Assembly: GCA_964035775.1 (NCBI GenBank)
Contig: OZ038312.1
Location: forward strand, 5,612,585-5,676,584
Length of the DNA stretch: 64,000 nt
Origin: Osedax frankpressi
Taxonomy: Eukaryota; Annelida; Polychaeta; Sabellida; Siboglinidae
Direction: 5' to 3'
The position numbers and the translations under genes were made by a program. This document shows, in pieces, positions 40,901 through 52,400 of this stretch; the stretch's first letter is position 1; the number at the start of each line of letters is the position of its first letter. The notes under the pieces were generated by a model. That model was not told the DNA's origin and ran no database searches. It saw only the letters and a program-made list of their open reading frames with translations.

Positions 40901-41329
40901 CTCTCCTTTCGTTGATAGATTCCGAATCAAAGGCCAACGTCTGGAAAAGAAACCAAACAAGTCTACGGAAGGAAACAATTTGAACACACTAGGAATATAT
41001 CCACCGGAGGAGCTATGAAAGCTATGCTTGGAAACTACTCGCAGGTAACAGTCGCAGAGATGTCCATCTCTTATTGTATTTAATACCCAAGCAATTTTAT
41101 TATATAAAATCAAAACTAAAATAACCGGATGGTATCTAATGATCATTTCTTAATAACCATAAAATTATTAACAATCATTTTTTTATTATCTGTTTCAGTT
41201 GTTGAACTATCTAATGACTATAAATAATTGTGTTCTAGATTGAATACAATTGAATCATCTATTTTATTACAGGTTTATGGAACAATAAACCAAAATGCAT
41301 TGTCAAATATTCAGTCCAGAAAATGGTAA
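28940..41329 (+). CDS. MAPK15: MAPK15 (ERK7/ERK8) atypical mitogen-activated protein kinase
   Basis: Sixteen exons with consistent phase: 28940-29005, 29060-29158, 31243-31363, 31608-31738, 33888-34057, 35721-35860, 36115-36172, 37024-37158, 37334-37439, 37765-38253, 38753-38870, 38934-39034, 39260-39382, 39818-39856, 40919-41044 and 41273-41329. They give 692 residues. Kinase hallmarks: [12 protein letters not shown], catalytic Lys42, HRDHKPSN with Asp137 (known MAPK15 has HRDQK), DFG at 155-157, and the autoactivated TEY at 177-179. Diagnostic family blocks are [28 protein letters not shown] and [24 protein letters not shown] (Tyr341-Ile344) matches the LC3-interacting motif of human MAPK15. 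Exon 10 encodes a Gln/Pro-rich linker. The C-terminus has KAMLGNYSQ then [17 protein letters not shown]15 acts in autophagy, ciliogenesis and genome stability. Exons 13-14 (the C-terminal tail) are the least certain. Confidence 0.95.
29880..30717 (+). repeat. 23-bp tandem repeat in MAPK15 intron 2
   Basis: About 36 copies of aataattattatagacattg plus ctt, with variants (cactg, cattgtt, acttatta). It lies in the 2.1 kb intron before exon 3. The rest of that intron is AT-rich with no gene. Confidence 0.95.
31009..31078. repeat. Imperfect palindrome with tgtacactgtacagtgtaca core
   Basis: Arms 31009-31027 and 31060-31078 (ggtagtgggtagtgtacac against its complement) match with two differences. 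They enclose further nested palindromes gtgtacactatagtgtacac and actgtacagt. It lies in MAPK15 intron 2, about 165 bp before exon 3. Confidence 0.8.
31768..33385 (+). repeat. 18-bp minisatellite, 1.6 kb, in MAPK15 intron 4
   Basis: About 90 copies of acatgggacttatgtata/acatgggacttatgtaga, starting about 30 bp after the exon 4 donor. Because 18 is divisible by three, long open frames exist on both strands (six-residue repeats). They are not genes: there is no start context, no unique sequence, and the array lies inside an intron of a strongly supported gene. Confidence 0.97.
33386..33887 (+). repeat. 3' part of MAPK15 intron 4 with ctaacactacc repeats at the acceptor
   Basis: From about 33796 to the acceptor at 33887, the sequence repeats ctctaacactaccccctaat-like units. 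Each has a ctaac branch-point-like core and a C-rich tract, and the last one leads straight into tactacag before exon 5. The preceding 400 bp is unremarkable intron. Confidence 0.6.
34062..34889 (+). repeat. G-rich ggtaggtgagggg minisatellite in MAPK15 intron 5
   Basis: About 830 bp of units between 11 and 20 bp, based on gataggtgagggg, gtagttaaggg and ggataggtaagg. It starts within five bases of the exon 5 donor. Larger blocks of 130-170 bp are also duplicated. The C-rich strand gives long Pro/Thr/Ser/Tyr open frames that are artefacts. Confidence 0.93.
34890..34937 (+). pseudogene. Duplicated fragment of the MAPK15 exon 5 3' end and its donor site
   Basis: This segment matches the last 38 bases of exon 5 plus the start of the intron (34020-34062), including gctcctgagat and atctcaccggtta, with several substitutions. 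It would encode [10 protein letters not shown] compared with [10 protein letters not shown] in the true exon. It stands exactly at the far end of the intronic G-rich array, so exon end and array were duplicated together. No acceptor is seen directly upstream, so it is a relic rather than an alternative exon. Confidence 0.8.
35095..35420. other. CpG-rich island inside AT-rich MAPK15 intron 5
   Basis: About 325 bp with far more G/C and many CG dinucleotides (gtacgccgtacgacgtacgc, cgtgcgcgtgcgcattg) in otherwise AT-rich surroundings. No exon with proper splice phase was found here. It could be a regulatory element, an internal promoter, or a decayed insertion. Confidence 0.6.
36185..36610 (+). 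repeat. gata-rich degenerate repeat in MAPK15 intron 7
   Basis: Degenerate units of 11-18 bp around agataataagataaatagat, directly after the exon 7 donor. The rest of the intron to 37023 is AT-rich. Confidence 0.85.
37844..38000 (+). repeat. In-frame 18/21-bp coding repeat (Pro/Gln-rich) in MAPK15 exon 10
   Basis: Repeated ccgcctcctcaacaacaag-type units encode [14 protein letters not shown] blocks in the flexible linker after the kinase domain. Unit lengths are multiples of three, so the frame is kept. This is the only array in the window that is clearly inside an exon. Confidence 0.9.
39895..40738 (+). repeat. 840-bp polypyrimidine tract in MAPK15 intron 14
   Basis: Almost pure C/T with ctcctcctt, cccctctc and similar units, on the transcribed-sense strand of the intron between exons 14 and 15. 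The Ser/Leu/Pro open frames are artefacts. A purine-pyrimidine mirror-rich tract of this length can form triplex DNA. Confidence 0.85.
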
Positions 41330-42025
41330 CATATTATTTTAAGTACATATATTTATTTGTGATCATTTTTTATCGAGCAAATATTTAATTTATTTATTAC
41401 ACAATGACAAGAGACATTATTTTATTTGAATAAAATTAAATATTGATTAAAACATTTCTATAAAATTTTTAACTTTTTATTTCATTAGATAGCATAGATT
41501 ATGATCTGATATATATTCGCAGTCACCCTTTTATAGTTTAATTTTTAATATTTACAATATAATATAAATATCTATATAAAATATAATAGCTAAATATAAA
41601 TGAACAAAATAAATACATTATTTACAAATTATTTATTATTCAAAGTTATATAAATATAGATATAGATATTGTAATTGATGAATATAAAATAATACTAGAG
41701 TGAATCGGGTGTTTCTGTGTTCAATATAACCTGCAGGAAATTCAACTTGAGTAATATATATAATAATATATAATAATCATTGGACATAATTTAAATTAAG
41801 CAATACAACGATTATTAGAAAGGTAAATAAAGCTTCGTAGATTGAACATGGAGACATTATACAAAATTATTTGTGCACGACAAAAAAAAGATATAAATAT
41901 ACATTAAATTTTATTTCTTAGATAACATTTACTGAACTTCGGCCTAGTATGATTTATAATCTATAAATAATTTCATCTTAACAATAACAGTAAAAAGTCA
42001 TAAGTAATAAAGAGATCTTATATTG
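41330..42025. other. Convergent intergenic region, MAPK15 and UBTD 3' ends
   Basis: About 700 bp between the MAPK15 stop (41329) and the UBTD stop (42026 on the minus strand). AATAAA at 41429-41434 (plus) lies 100 nt after the MAPK15 stop. TTTATT at 41910-41915 (AATAAA on minus) lies about 110 nt after the UBTD stop. Both are plausible polyadenylation signals. Otherwise AT-rich. Confidence 0.5.
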
Positions 42026-45000
42026 CTAACTAAAAATTAGATTACAATCTAGTTTACAATTTAGTTTGACCTCATAGGACAATATATATCTGCAAGTAGA
42101 AAATCTAACCTGTATAACATGACCTTTAATAATATTTGAGTCTTTAAGTTGAGACTGATCATTCAACATGTGGCCGCCATAAAACCACCTTTGCTATAAA
42201 AACAAAACTTTCATTATTATCTGATATATAAATAGACAATGCCTATAAATAGATAAGTTTAAAATAATTGTTATTATTCTTTTACAAGATTTTGAATAAA
42301 CTAGCCACGCCTCATTACTATCTTAGCCACGCCTCATTATTATCTTAGCCACGCCTCATTACTATCTTAGCCACGCCTTATTATTATCTTAGCCACGCCT
42401 CATTACTATCTTAGCCACGCTTCATTATTATCTTAGCCACACCTCATTATTACCTTAGCCACGCCTCATTACTATCTTAGCCACGCCTTATTATTATCTT
42501 AGCCACGCCTCATTATTATCTTAGCCACGCCTCATTACTATCTTAGCCACGCTTCATTATTATCTTAGCCACACCTCATTATTACCTTAGCCACGCCTCA
42601 ATACTATCTTAGCCACGCCTCATTATTATCTTAGCCACACCTCATTACTATCTCAGCCACACCTCATTATTAACTTAGCCACAAATCATTACTATCTTAG
42701 CCACGCCTTATTATTATCTTAGCCACGCCTCATTACTATCTTAGCCACGCTTCATTATTATCTTAGCCACGCCTCATTATTAACTTAGCCACGCCTATTT
42801 ATTACTTTAGCCACGCCTATTTATTATCTTAGCCACACCTATTTATTATCTTAGCCACACCTATTTATTAACTTAGCCACGCCTATTTATTAAGTCAGCC
42901 ACGCCTATTTATTAAGTTAGCCACGCCTATTTATTAAGTTAGCCACGCCTATTTATTAACTTAGCCATACCTATTTATTAACTTAGCCACGCCTATTTAT
43001 TAACTTAACCACACCTATTTATTAAGTTAGCCACACCTATTTATTAAGTTAGCCACGCCTATTTATTACTTTAGCCACGCCTATTTATTAAGTTAGCCAC
43101 GCCTATTTATTATCTTAGCCACACCTATTTATTAACTTAGCCACGCCTATTTATTAACTTAGCCACGCCTATTTATTAACTTAGCCACGCCTATTTATTA
43201 ACTTAGCCACGCCTATTTATTAAGTTAGCCACGCCTATTTATTAAGTTAGCCACGCCTATTTATTAACTTAACCACACCTATTTATTAAGTTAGCCACAC
43301 CTATTTATTAAGTTAGCCACGCCTATTTATTACTTTAGCCACGCCTATTTATTAAGTTAGCCACGCCTATTTATTATCTTAGCCACGCCTATTTATTAAC
43401 TTAGCCACGCCTATTTATTAACTTAGCCACGCCTATTTATTAACTTAGCCACGCCTATTTATTAACTTAGCCATACCTATTTATTAACTTAGCCACGCCT
43501 ATTTATTACTTTAGCCACGCCTATTTATTAAGTTAGCCACACCTATTTATTAAGTTAGCCACGCCTATTTATTACTTTAGCCACGCCTATTTATTAAGTT
43601 AGCCACGCCTATTTATTAAGGTAGCCACACCTATTTATTACTTTAGCCACAAATTTTCTTACCTATGCCCTTCTTTCATTAACCAAATTCTTATCTTCCA
43701 CCGATCGCATTCATCCTCCTAACAAACATTCTATCCAATAGCCTTAGCATAACACTGAATCCTAACCCTACACCTTAACCATTAACCCTCTCACCTCCTC
43801 TATACTCGCACCCATTTTTCCTCGAACCAAACCCCCACGGCGCCAACTTGGGTGTTTTTAAGGTGCAAGGATGCTGCGAGTTCTTGTTTCAAGTGATGGA
43901 TGGAGGCGCAGAGATTCAAAGACATCTTAATGTCTCTTTCATGACAAGACAGACGCAATCTGCACATCAAACCCTCGCTAATTTCAGATGAGGTCTGCGC
44001 GGGGACGGGATGTTTTTAGATTAGTTTAGACATGTTTAGATATATTGGCGGGTGTCATTAGACATGCTTAAATTGTATGACAAAATTATCCGTTATATTT
44101 CCAAACTATATGATTTATAATCGTCGCAAGTCTTTTTTTTGAAGAAGAGAGATATAGAACAGTTCCGAATAAATACGGCGTGACCTCTCAACTCATTATC
44201 TTGAGGTTTTAATGTCGTTCAAAGTAGTTTCAGGATATTGGCGAGAACACAAACCTTGTTAATTTCAGAAGCATTTGAGGCCGGAGTGGAGTTAACAGTC
44301 GCGGAATGTTCGATAAGGTTCGAAGGCACGCAAAGTACGTAAACAGGAAGTTGGTAACGAGTGCCTAGTTCATCGTAGGCTTCGCTTAAAGTGCCTGGAG
44401 GGAGGGGCATAATGTGAAGGGGCTTAAGGTTCAGGGTGCATCAATATTGGCGATGACCAGATTTAATAGGAACAGTGTAGTAATCAAATGTTATTGTTCG
44501 ACTAATATTATATTATATAATATAAAAAAGATATATATTAAATATTATATAATATATATCATATAATATAATGAAAATATATATAATATATAATACAAAT
44601 AATATTATATATATATTCATTTAATGATTCAATTAAAAGGTAACATAACATAACAAAGTAATAAATTAGTAATAATAGGATATAAAGTTGATTAATGATA
44701 ATTCCACTCATGGATATAATAATTAATAATAGACACGATTTAAAAGCTCATTTCAATGTTCTTTTCATTTAATTACATTTAATGTTGTAAACAAAATAAA
44801 AGATTAAATGAACATTCATTAGTGTATTTATTCAATTTGGTCCTTTAATCAAATAACTGAAAGTTTACTGTAGATTATTTAAAACCTAGAAACCAGATGA
44901 TGTAACTTTTATAAATTCTTATGTAATTATTTTAAATTGTCATTTTTTTATTATATTATATTTTTATGGTATTATCAATTATACAAATTGACATTTTAAT

Positions 45001-45100
45001 TGGCATATTGTAAACTAAACAATACTGAAAGAAATGTATCATGATGCAATTATTTGCAAACTTGGGGGATATGATATTACACTATGTATTTAAATACTTT

Positions 45101-45139
<39 letters not shown>

Positions 45140-48100
45140 CTATTAGATAACATTTTATTAAAATTGTATTTGATTTAAATATATTTTTATTTTATATAAC
45201 ATATAAAATTTGCACATAATGCTATTATGTTGCGGGTGTTAATTCTTAATTATTAATACCTGAATGATACTATGATATGGAAGATAGATATACAAGATAG
45301 ATATAGAAGAGACCAGGTAATCTTTGATTATACTATAATATAATATATAAAAATGTAATTTAAATGTATAATAAGATTAATTGAAGTAAATAATAAAGAT
45401 ATGTAGTTATGTAGTTAGTCATAAAATAAACTACAATAGGAGTTATGTCATACTATCCACTGAATAATTAAACAAATGAAATGTTTGCATTGTGAAATCA
45501 AGTGTAAAATATTAACACAGCAATATGTAGTTTCTAATATTTGTAGAATTTGTTGTATAATATAATATAATATAATATAATGATTTATGAAGTAAATTCA
45601 TTTTGAAATTTAAGATAATAAGACAAATGTGGATTTATTTATTTGCATTATATAAGTTATATATGTACTAAGTTATAAGTTATTCACTCAACTTAGCCCT
45701 ACACCCTACACCCTAGGTTCTATACTGGTTTCTAAAATATGAACCATTTGGAAGAGAAATGTTAGCTCCATTGAGAATAGCTTGGGCCAAAACGTAGTCC
45801 CCTTGTTCTAACTGTAATAGTGGGGTTATGAGGTTGGTAATGGGTAATGGATTAGGATGGGTTTATTAGGTTAATGGATCAGAATGGGGTTATAATGTAA
45901 TAGGGCTGAGTTTTATTATAAGGCTAGAGTTATTTATTATAAGGACCCTTTATTATAAGGGTAAGTGCGGCTTTATTGGGTATTAGGATGGAATTATATA
46001 TGTTCGGGTACGGGGTGGAGTTATATGTATTTAAAGGGATTATGTAGAGTTATGTCAGTAATTGTAGCTCTAAAGATATTTTTTAGGTTGAAATATGACA
46101 AATTCGTTGATTTCGTATTAGATTACATAATGGAGTCTGATTAGTCACTCCTTGTTCTGAAGCAACTTAAATAATTACCCAAACACACACACATACGGAC
46201 ACCCACACACTCACACCAACATACACACACACCCCACATAAACATACACACACACACACATACGGACACCCACACACTCACACCAACATACACACTCACA
46301 CCAACATACACACACACCCCACATAAACATACACACAATACTAACGCACACACCAAAATACAACCCTACACTCACACCCACAACCAGTGACTTATTCACC
46401 CACTCGCCCTACCACTAGATCCAAACCAGACCTTACCTCATAACACTCACAGCATACACACCTCACACACTCACAGCATATACACCTCATCACACTCACA
46501 GCATACACACCTCGCACACACACAGCATACACACCTAGCCAGACCACACTTCTCGCGCACACACCTAGCCAGACCACACCTCTCGCACACACACCCAGGC
46601 CAGACCACACTTCTCGCGCACACACCTACCCAGACCACACCTCTCGCGCACACACCTCGCGCACACCTAGCCAGACCACACTTCTCGCGCACACACCTAG
46701 CCAGACCACACCTAGCCAGACCACACTTCTCACACACACACCTAGCGAGACCACACCTCTCGCGCACACACCTAGCCAGACCACACCTCTCACACACACA
46801 CACACACATTTCTATACATCTGTAACTGTATATTTATGTTTCAATTACACGCCGAGAGTGTTTTATAAGAACGAGAGAAAGCAAGCCGAATCTATAAATA
46901 GACTACAATCTGATCGCACACGGGACACATAGGACTCACGACCATGGAATATGTTACTCCCTTGCAATAGAGAGAGCTATTCAGTCAGCGAGGGTCAGCG
47001 AGGGTCAGTGAGGGTCAGCGAAGGTCAGCGAGGGTCAGTGAGGGTCAGTGAGGGTCAGTGGGGTGAATAGTAATAGCACACTAGATTCTGCAGTGAGACA
47101 AATACCCGGTCCTTTGGACCCGATTAATTTACCTATAGATTTAGATAACTAGACACTTATAGTGTACAATGTACACTGTACAATGTACACCGTACACTAT
47201 ACAGTATATACTGTATAGTGTACACTGTACACTATACACTATACAGTATATACTGTATAGTGTACAATGTACACTGTACACTGTACACTATACGCTGTAC
47301 AATGTACACTATACACTATACACTATACACTATACTCTATACACTATACACTATACACTATACACTATACTCTATACACTATAAACTATACACCATACAC
47401 TATACACTATACACTATACACTATACACTATACACTATACACTATACACAATACACTATACACTATACACTATACACTATACACTATACACTATACACTA
47501 TACACTATACACTATACACTATACACTATACACTATACACTATACACTATACACTATACACTATACACTATACACTATACACTATACACTATACACTATA
47601 CACTATAAACTATACACTATACACTATACAGTATACACTATACACTATACACTATACACTATACACTATACACTATACACTATACAGTATACAGTATACA
47701 CTATACACTATACACTATACACTATACACTATACACTATACAGTATACAGTATACACTATACACTATACACTATACACTATACACTATACTCTATACACT
47801 ATACACTATACACTATACACTATACAGTGTATAGTATACACTATACACTATACACTATATACTATACACTATAAGTCTTAATTAAATGTATGTCTGAGGA
47901 CAACTAGAATTCCATCTTTCTGTAGAGTTATTATATTAGTTATGGGGCTTATTGCGGGGGCTCACAATATGGAGTTTAAAGTCTGGTGTTTACACAATGG
48001 GCTAACACCGTAGGATTTATAGTATGGGTCTCACACAATGGGAGCTTATAGGGTTGAATTTACATTAGGGGGGTTCATATCTTTGAGCTTACAATATGGG

Positions 48101-49160
48101 GCTTACACTATGGGAGTTCACAATGTGGAACTTAAGTACTTGGGAAATGTATTAAGTACTTAAGTACTATATCGTACTTAAATACTTAAGTACAATGTGG
48201 AACTTAAGTACTTAAGTACTTGGGTAACACTATGGGGCTTACACTATGGGAGTTCACAATGTGGAGCTAAAAGTACGGGGGTAACACTATGGGGGTTACA
48301 CTGTGGGAGTTCACAATGTGGAATTTGCATTGTAGGTTCACACTATGGGGGCTCACAACGTATAGTTTGCAGTATGGGGACTCACACCATGGAGCATAGT
48401 GTGGCTCGACGTGAGCCCTACACAGCGGGGTCAACTCCACGCCGTTAATATCGTGAAGTAAATTTTAAAATGTGAATATCACAGTGTATAGGAGAAGAGG
48501 ATATGAAGTTTTGGACATACCTGATTGGTCGCAGCTCTGAGAGCATTCCAGATCTCCGGTTTACCTTCAAACGCGGGCGCAGTCTCCCAGAATTCATCTC
48601 GCTTCGACAGCAGTTGGCCCTCGGTTAATGGAATGTCGCTCCTCCACTTGGGCAGGTCGCAAGTTAATGCGTGGTTACGTGCCACACTTACTGTGATACG
48701 TAGAGAAAATAATAAATTAAAAAAGAATATCTAAAGTGTATTTATATAAATCATATTTATTCTTATATGTGATATATACATATATATCACATATAATTAT
48801 TAACAATTTTTACATATTAATATTTAATATTCTATATTTTTCTAATAAATAGACTATTTAAAATATCAATAATTTAATAATTCAATATAACATTACACCC
48901 AAGATTGGTAATATTGGATTATACTCAATAATTTTAATAATAATTATAATCACAATTTCAATAATAATAATGATTTAATAATTTGTATAACATATTACCA
49001 TAATCAGATAATACAAATCATTATAAATAATCAATCATAATAATAATGATTTAATAATTTGCATGTTTTAAATAATAAATTTGTATTATTTTAAATTTTA
49101 ACCTGGAACATGGTTTTCCGATGATGATACATGTCTAGAATGACCTAAACATGCACCCAT
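42026..49160 (-). CDS. UBTD1/UBTD2-type ubiquitin domain-containing protein
   Basis: Six minus-strand exons: 49160-49103, 48690-48521, 45811-45745, 44394-44255, 43994-43839 and 42193-42026. They give 252 residues with all phases consistent (human UBTD1 227, UBTD2 234). The start MGACLG matches the family's MG-C N-terminus and looks like an N-myristoylation signal. Matches continue through [52 protein letters not shown] and [17 protein letters not shown] (the UBTD N-domain). The ubiquitin-like domain follows from about residue 146, with LMCRLRLS and [19 protein letters not shown], then HVIQV. UBTD proteins bind UBE2D ubiquitin-conjugating enzymes. The final 20 residues after HVIQV have no family counterpart. 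A donor-like CAG/gttaga at that point suggests the real end may be a short further exon. Which vertebrate paralogue it matches cannot be decided. Confidence 0.93.
42300..43656 (-). repeat. 22-bp minisatellite, about 1.35 kb, in the last UBTD intron
   Basis: About 61 copies of cttagccacgcctatttatt plus aa/ta. The left third uses a ttagccacgcctcattacta variant, and the rest the tatttatta variant. It separates the two halves of the ubiquitin-like domain. Confidence 0.97.
44395..45744. other. AT-rich UBTD intron
   Basis: Intron 3 of UBTD with AT microsatellites near 44505-44625 and 45103-45136 and a short tataa repeat at 45556-45582. Nothing coding was seen. Confidence 0.5.
45812..46805. repeat. 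UBTD intron 2, CA-rich repeats and a 32-bp-like array
   Basis: About 46180-46400 contains ca-rich units with acataaacatacacacacac and duplicated ggacacccacacactcacac. About 46440-46530 repeats cacactcacagcatacacac. About 46530-46800 repeats cacacctagccagaccacac plus ctctcgcgcaca with variable length. Cys/Val/Arg open frames on the minus strand are artefacts. Confidence 0.9.
46975..47062 (+). repeat. 10-bp repeat gagggtcagc/gagggtcagt
   Basis: About eight copies of a 10-bp unit agggtcagcg/agggtcagtg in the UBTD intron between exons 2 and 3. Confidence 0.95.
47160..47873. repeat. 7-bp tatacac array growing out of a palindromic gtacac/gtatac region
   Basis: About 47330-47873 is nearly pure tatacac with 7-bp period. 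The left 170 bp is made of palindromic gtgtacaatgtacactgtac and actatacagtatatactgta blocks, as if the simple 7-mer arose from them. It lies in a UBTD intron. Confidence 0.95.
47935..48425 (+). repeat. Degenerate cacaatgtgg/cactatgggg repeat
   Basis: Degenerate units of about 18-22 bp (acactatgggagttcacaat) with interspersed agtacttaagtact palindromes at about 48130-48225. It is adjacent to the donor of the UBTD exon that ends at 48521. Confidence 0.8.
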
Positions 49161-49470
49161 TTCATGAAGTTATTAATATAATGTTCAAACAATAATCATA
49201 ACTATAAAAGTGACTACATAAAAAATAATAATCATTATAATCTAAAAATATATATATTTGTTTATACAATATACAATCAACATAGTATTTTACTAAATAG
49301 TTTTAAATTTTATTAATATATATTTTAAATATAAATCATGAATAATATAATAAAAAATAATACAATTGATCATAATTTGTATAAGCATATTTGTAAATTT
49401 ATTTATTAAATGTTATATATCTGTTCGTATGGTATAAATTCTTTTTTCCTTTTTTATTTAAAATTTTAAA
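49161..49470. promoter_or_regulatory. Candidate bidirectional promoter between UBTD and the helical-repeat gene
   Basis: Only 310 bp separate the two divergent start codons (49160 minus, 49471 plus). The sequence is AT-rich with no CpG enrichment and no convincing TATA box. A shared promoter is inferred from spacing alone. Confidence 0.4.
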
Positions 49471-52400
49471 ATGGACGAATCAGTTGATATCTTTTTTACA
49501 AGTAAAGGATCAGAGAGCAATTTGATACATTGCTTGGATGGTTTGGCTATATTTATTTACGATAATTATTAGTATATAAATACCATATTACTAAGTAAAA
49601 AACTTTATGAATTTAATTATAATTGTACCATAAATACTATAAAACATATTTAATATAATGAATAAAATTGAATTTAAATAAATATCATATTAATCAATAT
49701 TACGCTTATATTGAGATCCTCTTATTTATATTTAATATATAATATAGAATAAAAAATATATAAAAGTATCAATTTATATATTTACATCAATATTATTGAT
49801 ATATAATAGAATAGTTATTATAATTAAAAGTATATTCTATAAATTCAAATTTAAGTTTTCACGTGATATTTCGCGGATTATTCAATTTCGTTTTGTATTT
49901 AATAAAATTAATATAATGTTATATACGTGTATTTCATATTTTGATATATATATTTAATTATGTAACATTTAATATGGATTACGTATAAACGATGACGACC
50001 TAGTGTTACAATTTGTAATATTTTGCTAAAATATTAAAGAATAATACAATAATTTCTATATTCATATACTAAGAAAAACGGTCATGTGTTATCGAATGTC
50101 GATGTTAATCAACTTACTGTTTTTTTCGTAGGCCTGGAAGGTATTCATTTGGCATCTGTATTCGATATTATCCGTGACAAGTTTTTCCACGGGAAGCTTG
50201 ATGTGAGGAGCAAATGCATCCGCTTATTAAATAGAATGTTTACCATGGTGCGACTGAATCGCCTCGAAGGTTTGAGTATTTAGTTAACAACTTCTCTTAT
50301 ACTTGCTTTTATACCTTATGCTTATCTATCTTCTTTACACATCCTATCTCTTCTATACACTTACTATTACCTCTCCTATTTAAAACATCGTCTTTACGGA
50401 ATGAAATCCAGTGTCCAGATGAATTATCTAGTTATGCAACTTCACTTCTATGCTAGCATTGCTTTAGTGGATGTTTTGAGATCTCGTAACTTAGGAATTA
50501 TTGAAAAATGTATTTTTCATAATTTAATTTTGTTAATCATTAAATTATATATCATTCAGTTTATGAAAATTATATTTTAATATAACAAACTCTGTGTAGT
50601 TGTATTTAATATTTTATTAATTTGTAATTTTAATATTAATTAAGTTTAATTTAATCATATTAATACGATAATATATTAATAATTTATATTTATCAAATTT
50701 TGTATACATTTTTTTTGCCATCCTCTAAACTATATTACTTCGTAAAAATCATTACACTACATACCCACATCGTCACCCCGCACCATCATCCCATATATCC
50801 TTGACCTCGCGCATCCGCTAACCCCTGACCTACACACCCGTAGACAACCGCATCATTGTGTTCTATGCACACTGCATTGGCACATATCACGACCAGTGGA
50901 CAAACCTGTTGCGATCGCTAGCTGCAATAACTTACCGTGGCACCATAACATTTCGCGCTACTGTCTGCATTCTTGATGTGTTTGGAGCGGTACTTACAGT
51001 TGCAGGCATGGATATAGAACAGAGGCGCGCCTTTTATGTTACTTTGCACAGCATTACCCTTCTCATGTGTGCTAGTTAGTTATACTCCTCCTCCTCCTCC
51101 TCCTCCTCCTCCTCCTCCTCCTCCTCCTCCTCCTCCTCCTCCTCCTCCTCCTCCTCCTCCTCCTCCTCCCCTTCCTCCTCCACCTCCTCCACCTCCTCCT
51201 CCTCCTCCTCATCCTCATCCTCATCCTCCACCTCCTCCACCTCCTCATCCTCATCCTCCACCTCCTCCTCCCTAAAGAGCAGATCAGCAGCAAGTGTAAA
51301 ACTGTGTATGCTCAACGCTACCTGGAGCTGTTGGACATGGAGAGGGACATGAAGTCTGTTCACATTCTGCTCAAGTCCATCTACATGATAATCAAATGTA
51401 TAGAGTGCGATGCTCGTATGTACCATGAGACACTGGTCATGTACATTCCAGCCCGCGTGGTTAGTAGATAATGACCACTGGTCATCTACATTCCAGCCCG
51501 CGTGGTTAGTAGATAATGACCACTGGTCATGTACATTCCGGCCAGCGTGGTTAGTAGATAATGACCACTGGTCATGTACATTCCGGCCCGCGTGGTTAGT
51601 AGATAATGACCACTGGTCATGTACATTCCGGCCCGCGTGGTTAGTAGATAATGATCACTGGTCATCTACATTCCGGTCCGCGTGGTTAGTAGATAATGAC
51701 CAGTGGTCATCTACTAGTCATCCTCCACTCTCCGAGGCAACATTATGTAATAGTTCTTTTCAATAATAGATTTTAATATTAATTAAAATATTATTATACG
51801 ACAACCAAATTGCTGTGCATTGAAGAATCTTCATTTGGCGAAGGTCACATTATCTTATCTATTATATAATATATCATATAAAGATATTTCATTTCAACTG
51901 GAGGAGTACATAATGGAGGAACAATCTTTATTATCACAACTTTTATATAATTTAATATTATTCATATCGAACAATACATTTATGAATTATTAGCTAAAAC
52001 TCAGTGTAAAAATTGACAATTTTGAGTGAATTCTTGTGAGAATTAAACTCAAGTTGTAAATATTATAAATAATATTTTTTAATGTCAATATCAAGATAAT
52101 TTGCACAAATATTGAATCAATACTTGAAGTTGTCACTAATGACTTATTGTTATTTTATGTATTTTTATATTAATTAGTCTCCTTTAATAATAATAATTAC
52201 GTATATTTGCTAAAATAGGTTAATATTACGCAAAGTTCATACAATACAACTCTTTATTTCTATCTTCCTTTTCTATCTTTTTTATGCATTTAATAATATC
52301 CTACCTTAGATTATATAATATTAAGATTCTATCCGTTATGTGTTTTACATTACCCTATTCATATATCATAATAGAATTACATCAATCCTATTGTTCGTTT

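Noticed and set aside
51036-51426. Poly-Pro, poly-Arg and poly-Glu open frames
   Set aside because: All are readings of the ctc trinucleotide tract, which is a pyrimidine tract before an acceptor.
51410-51766. Open frame with 15-residue repeats (FRPAWLVDNDH)
   Set aside because: Reads the 45-bp exon-end/donor array in a frame different from the gene's. It lies beyond the exon 4 donor.
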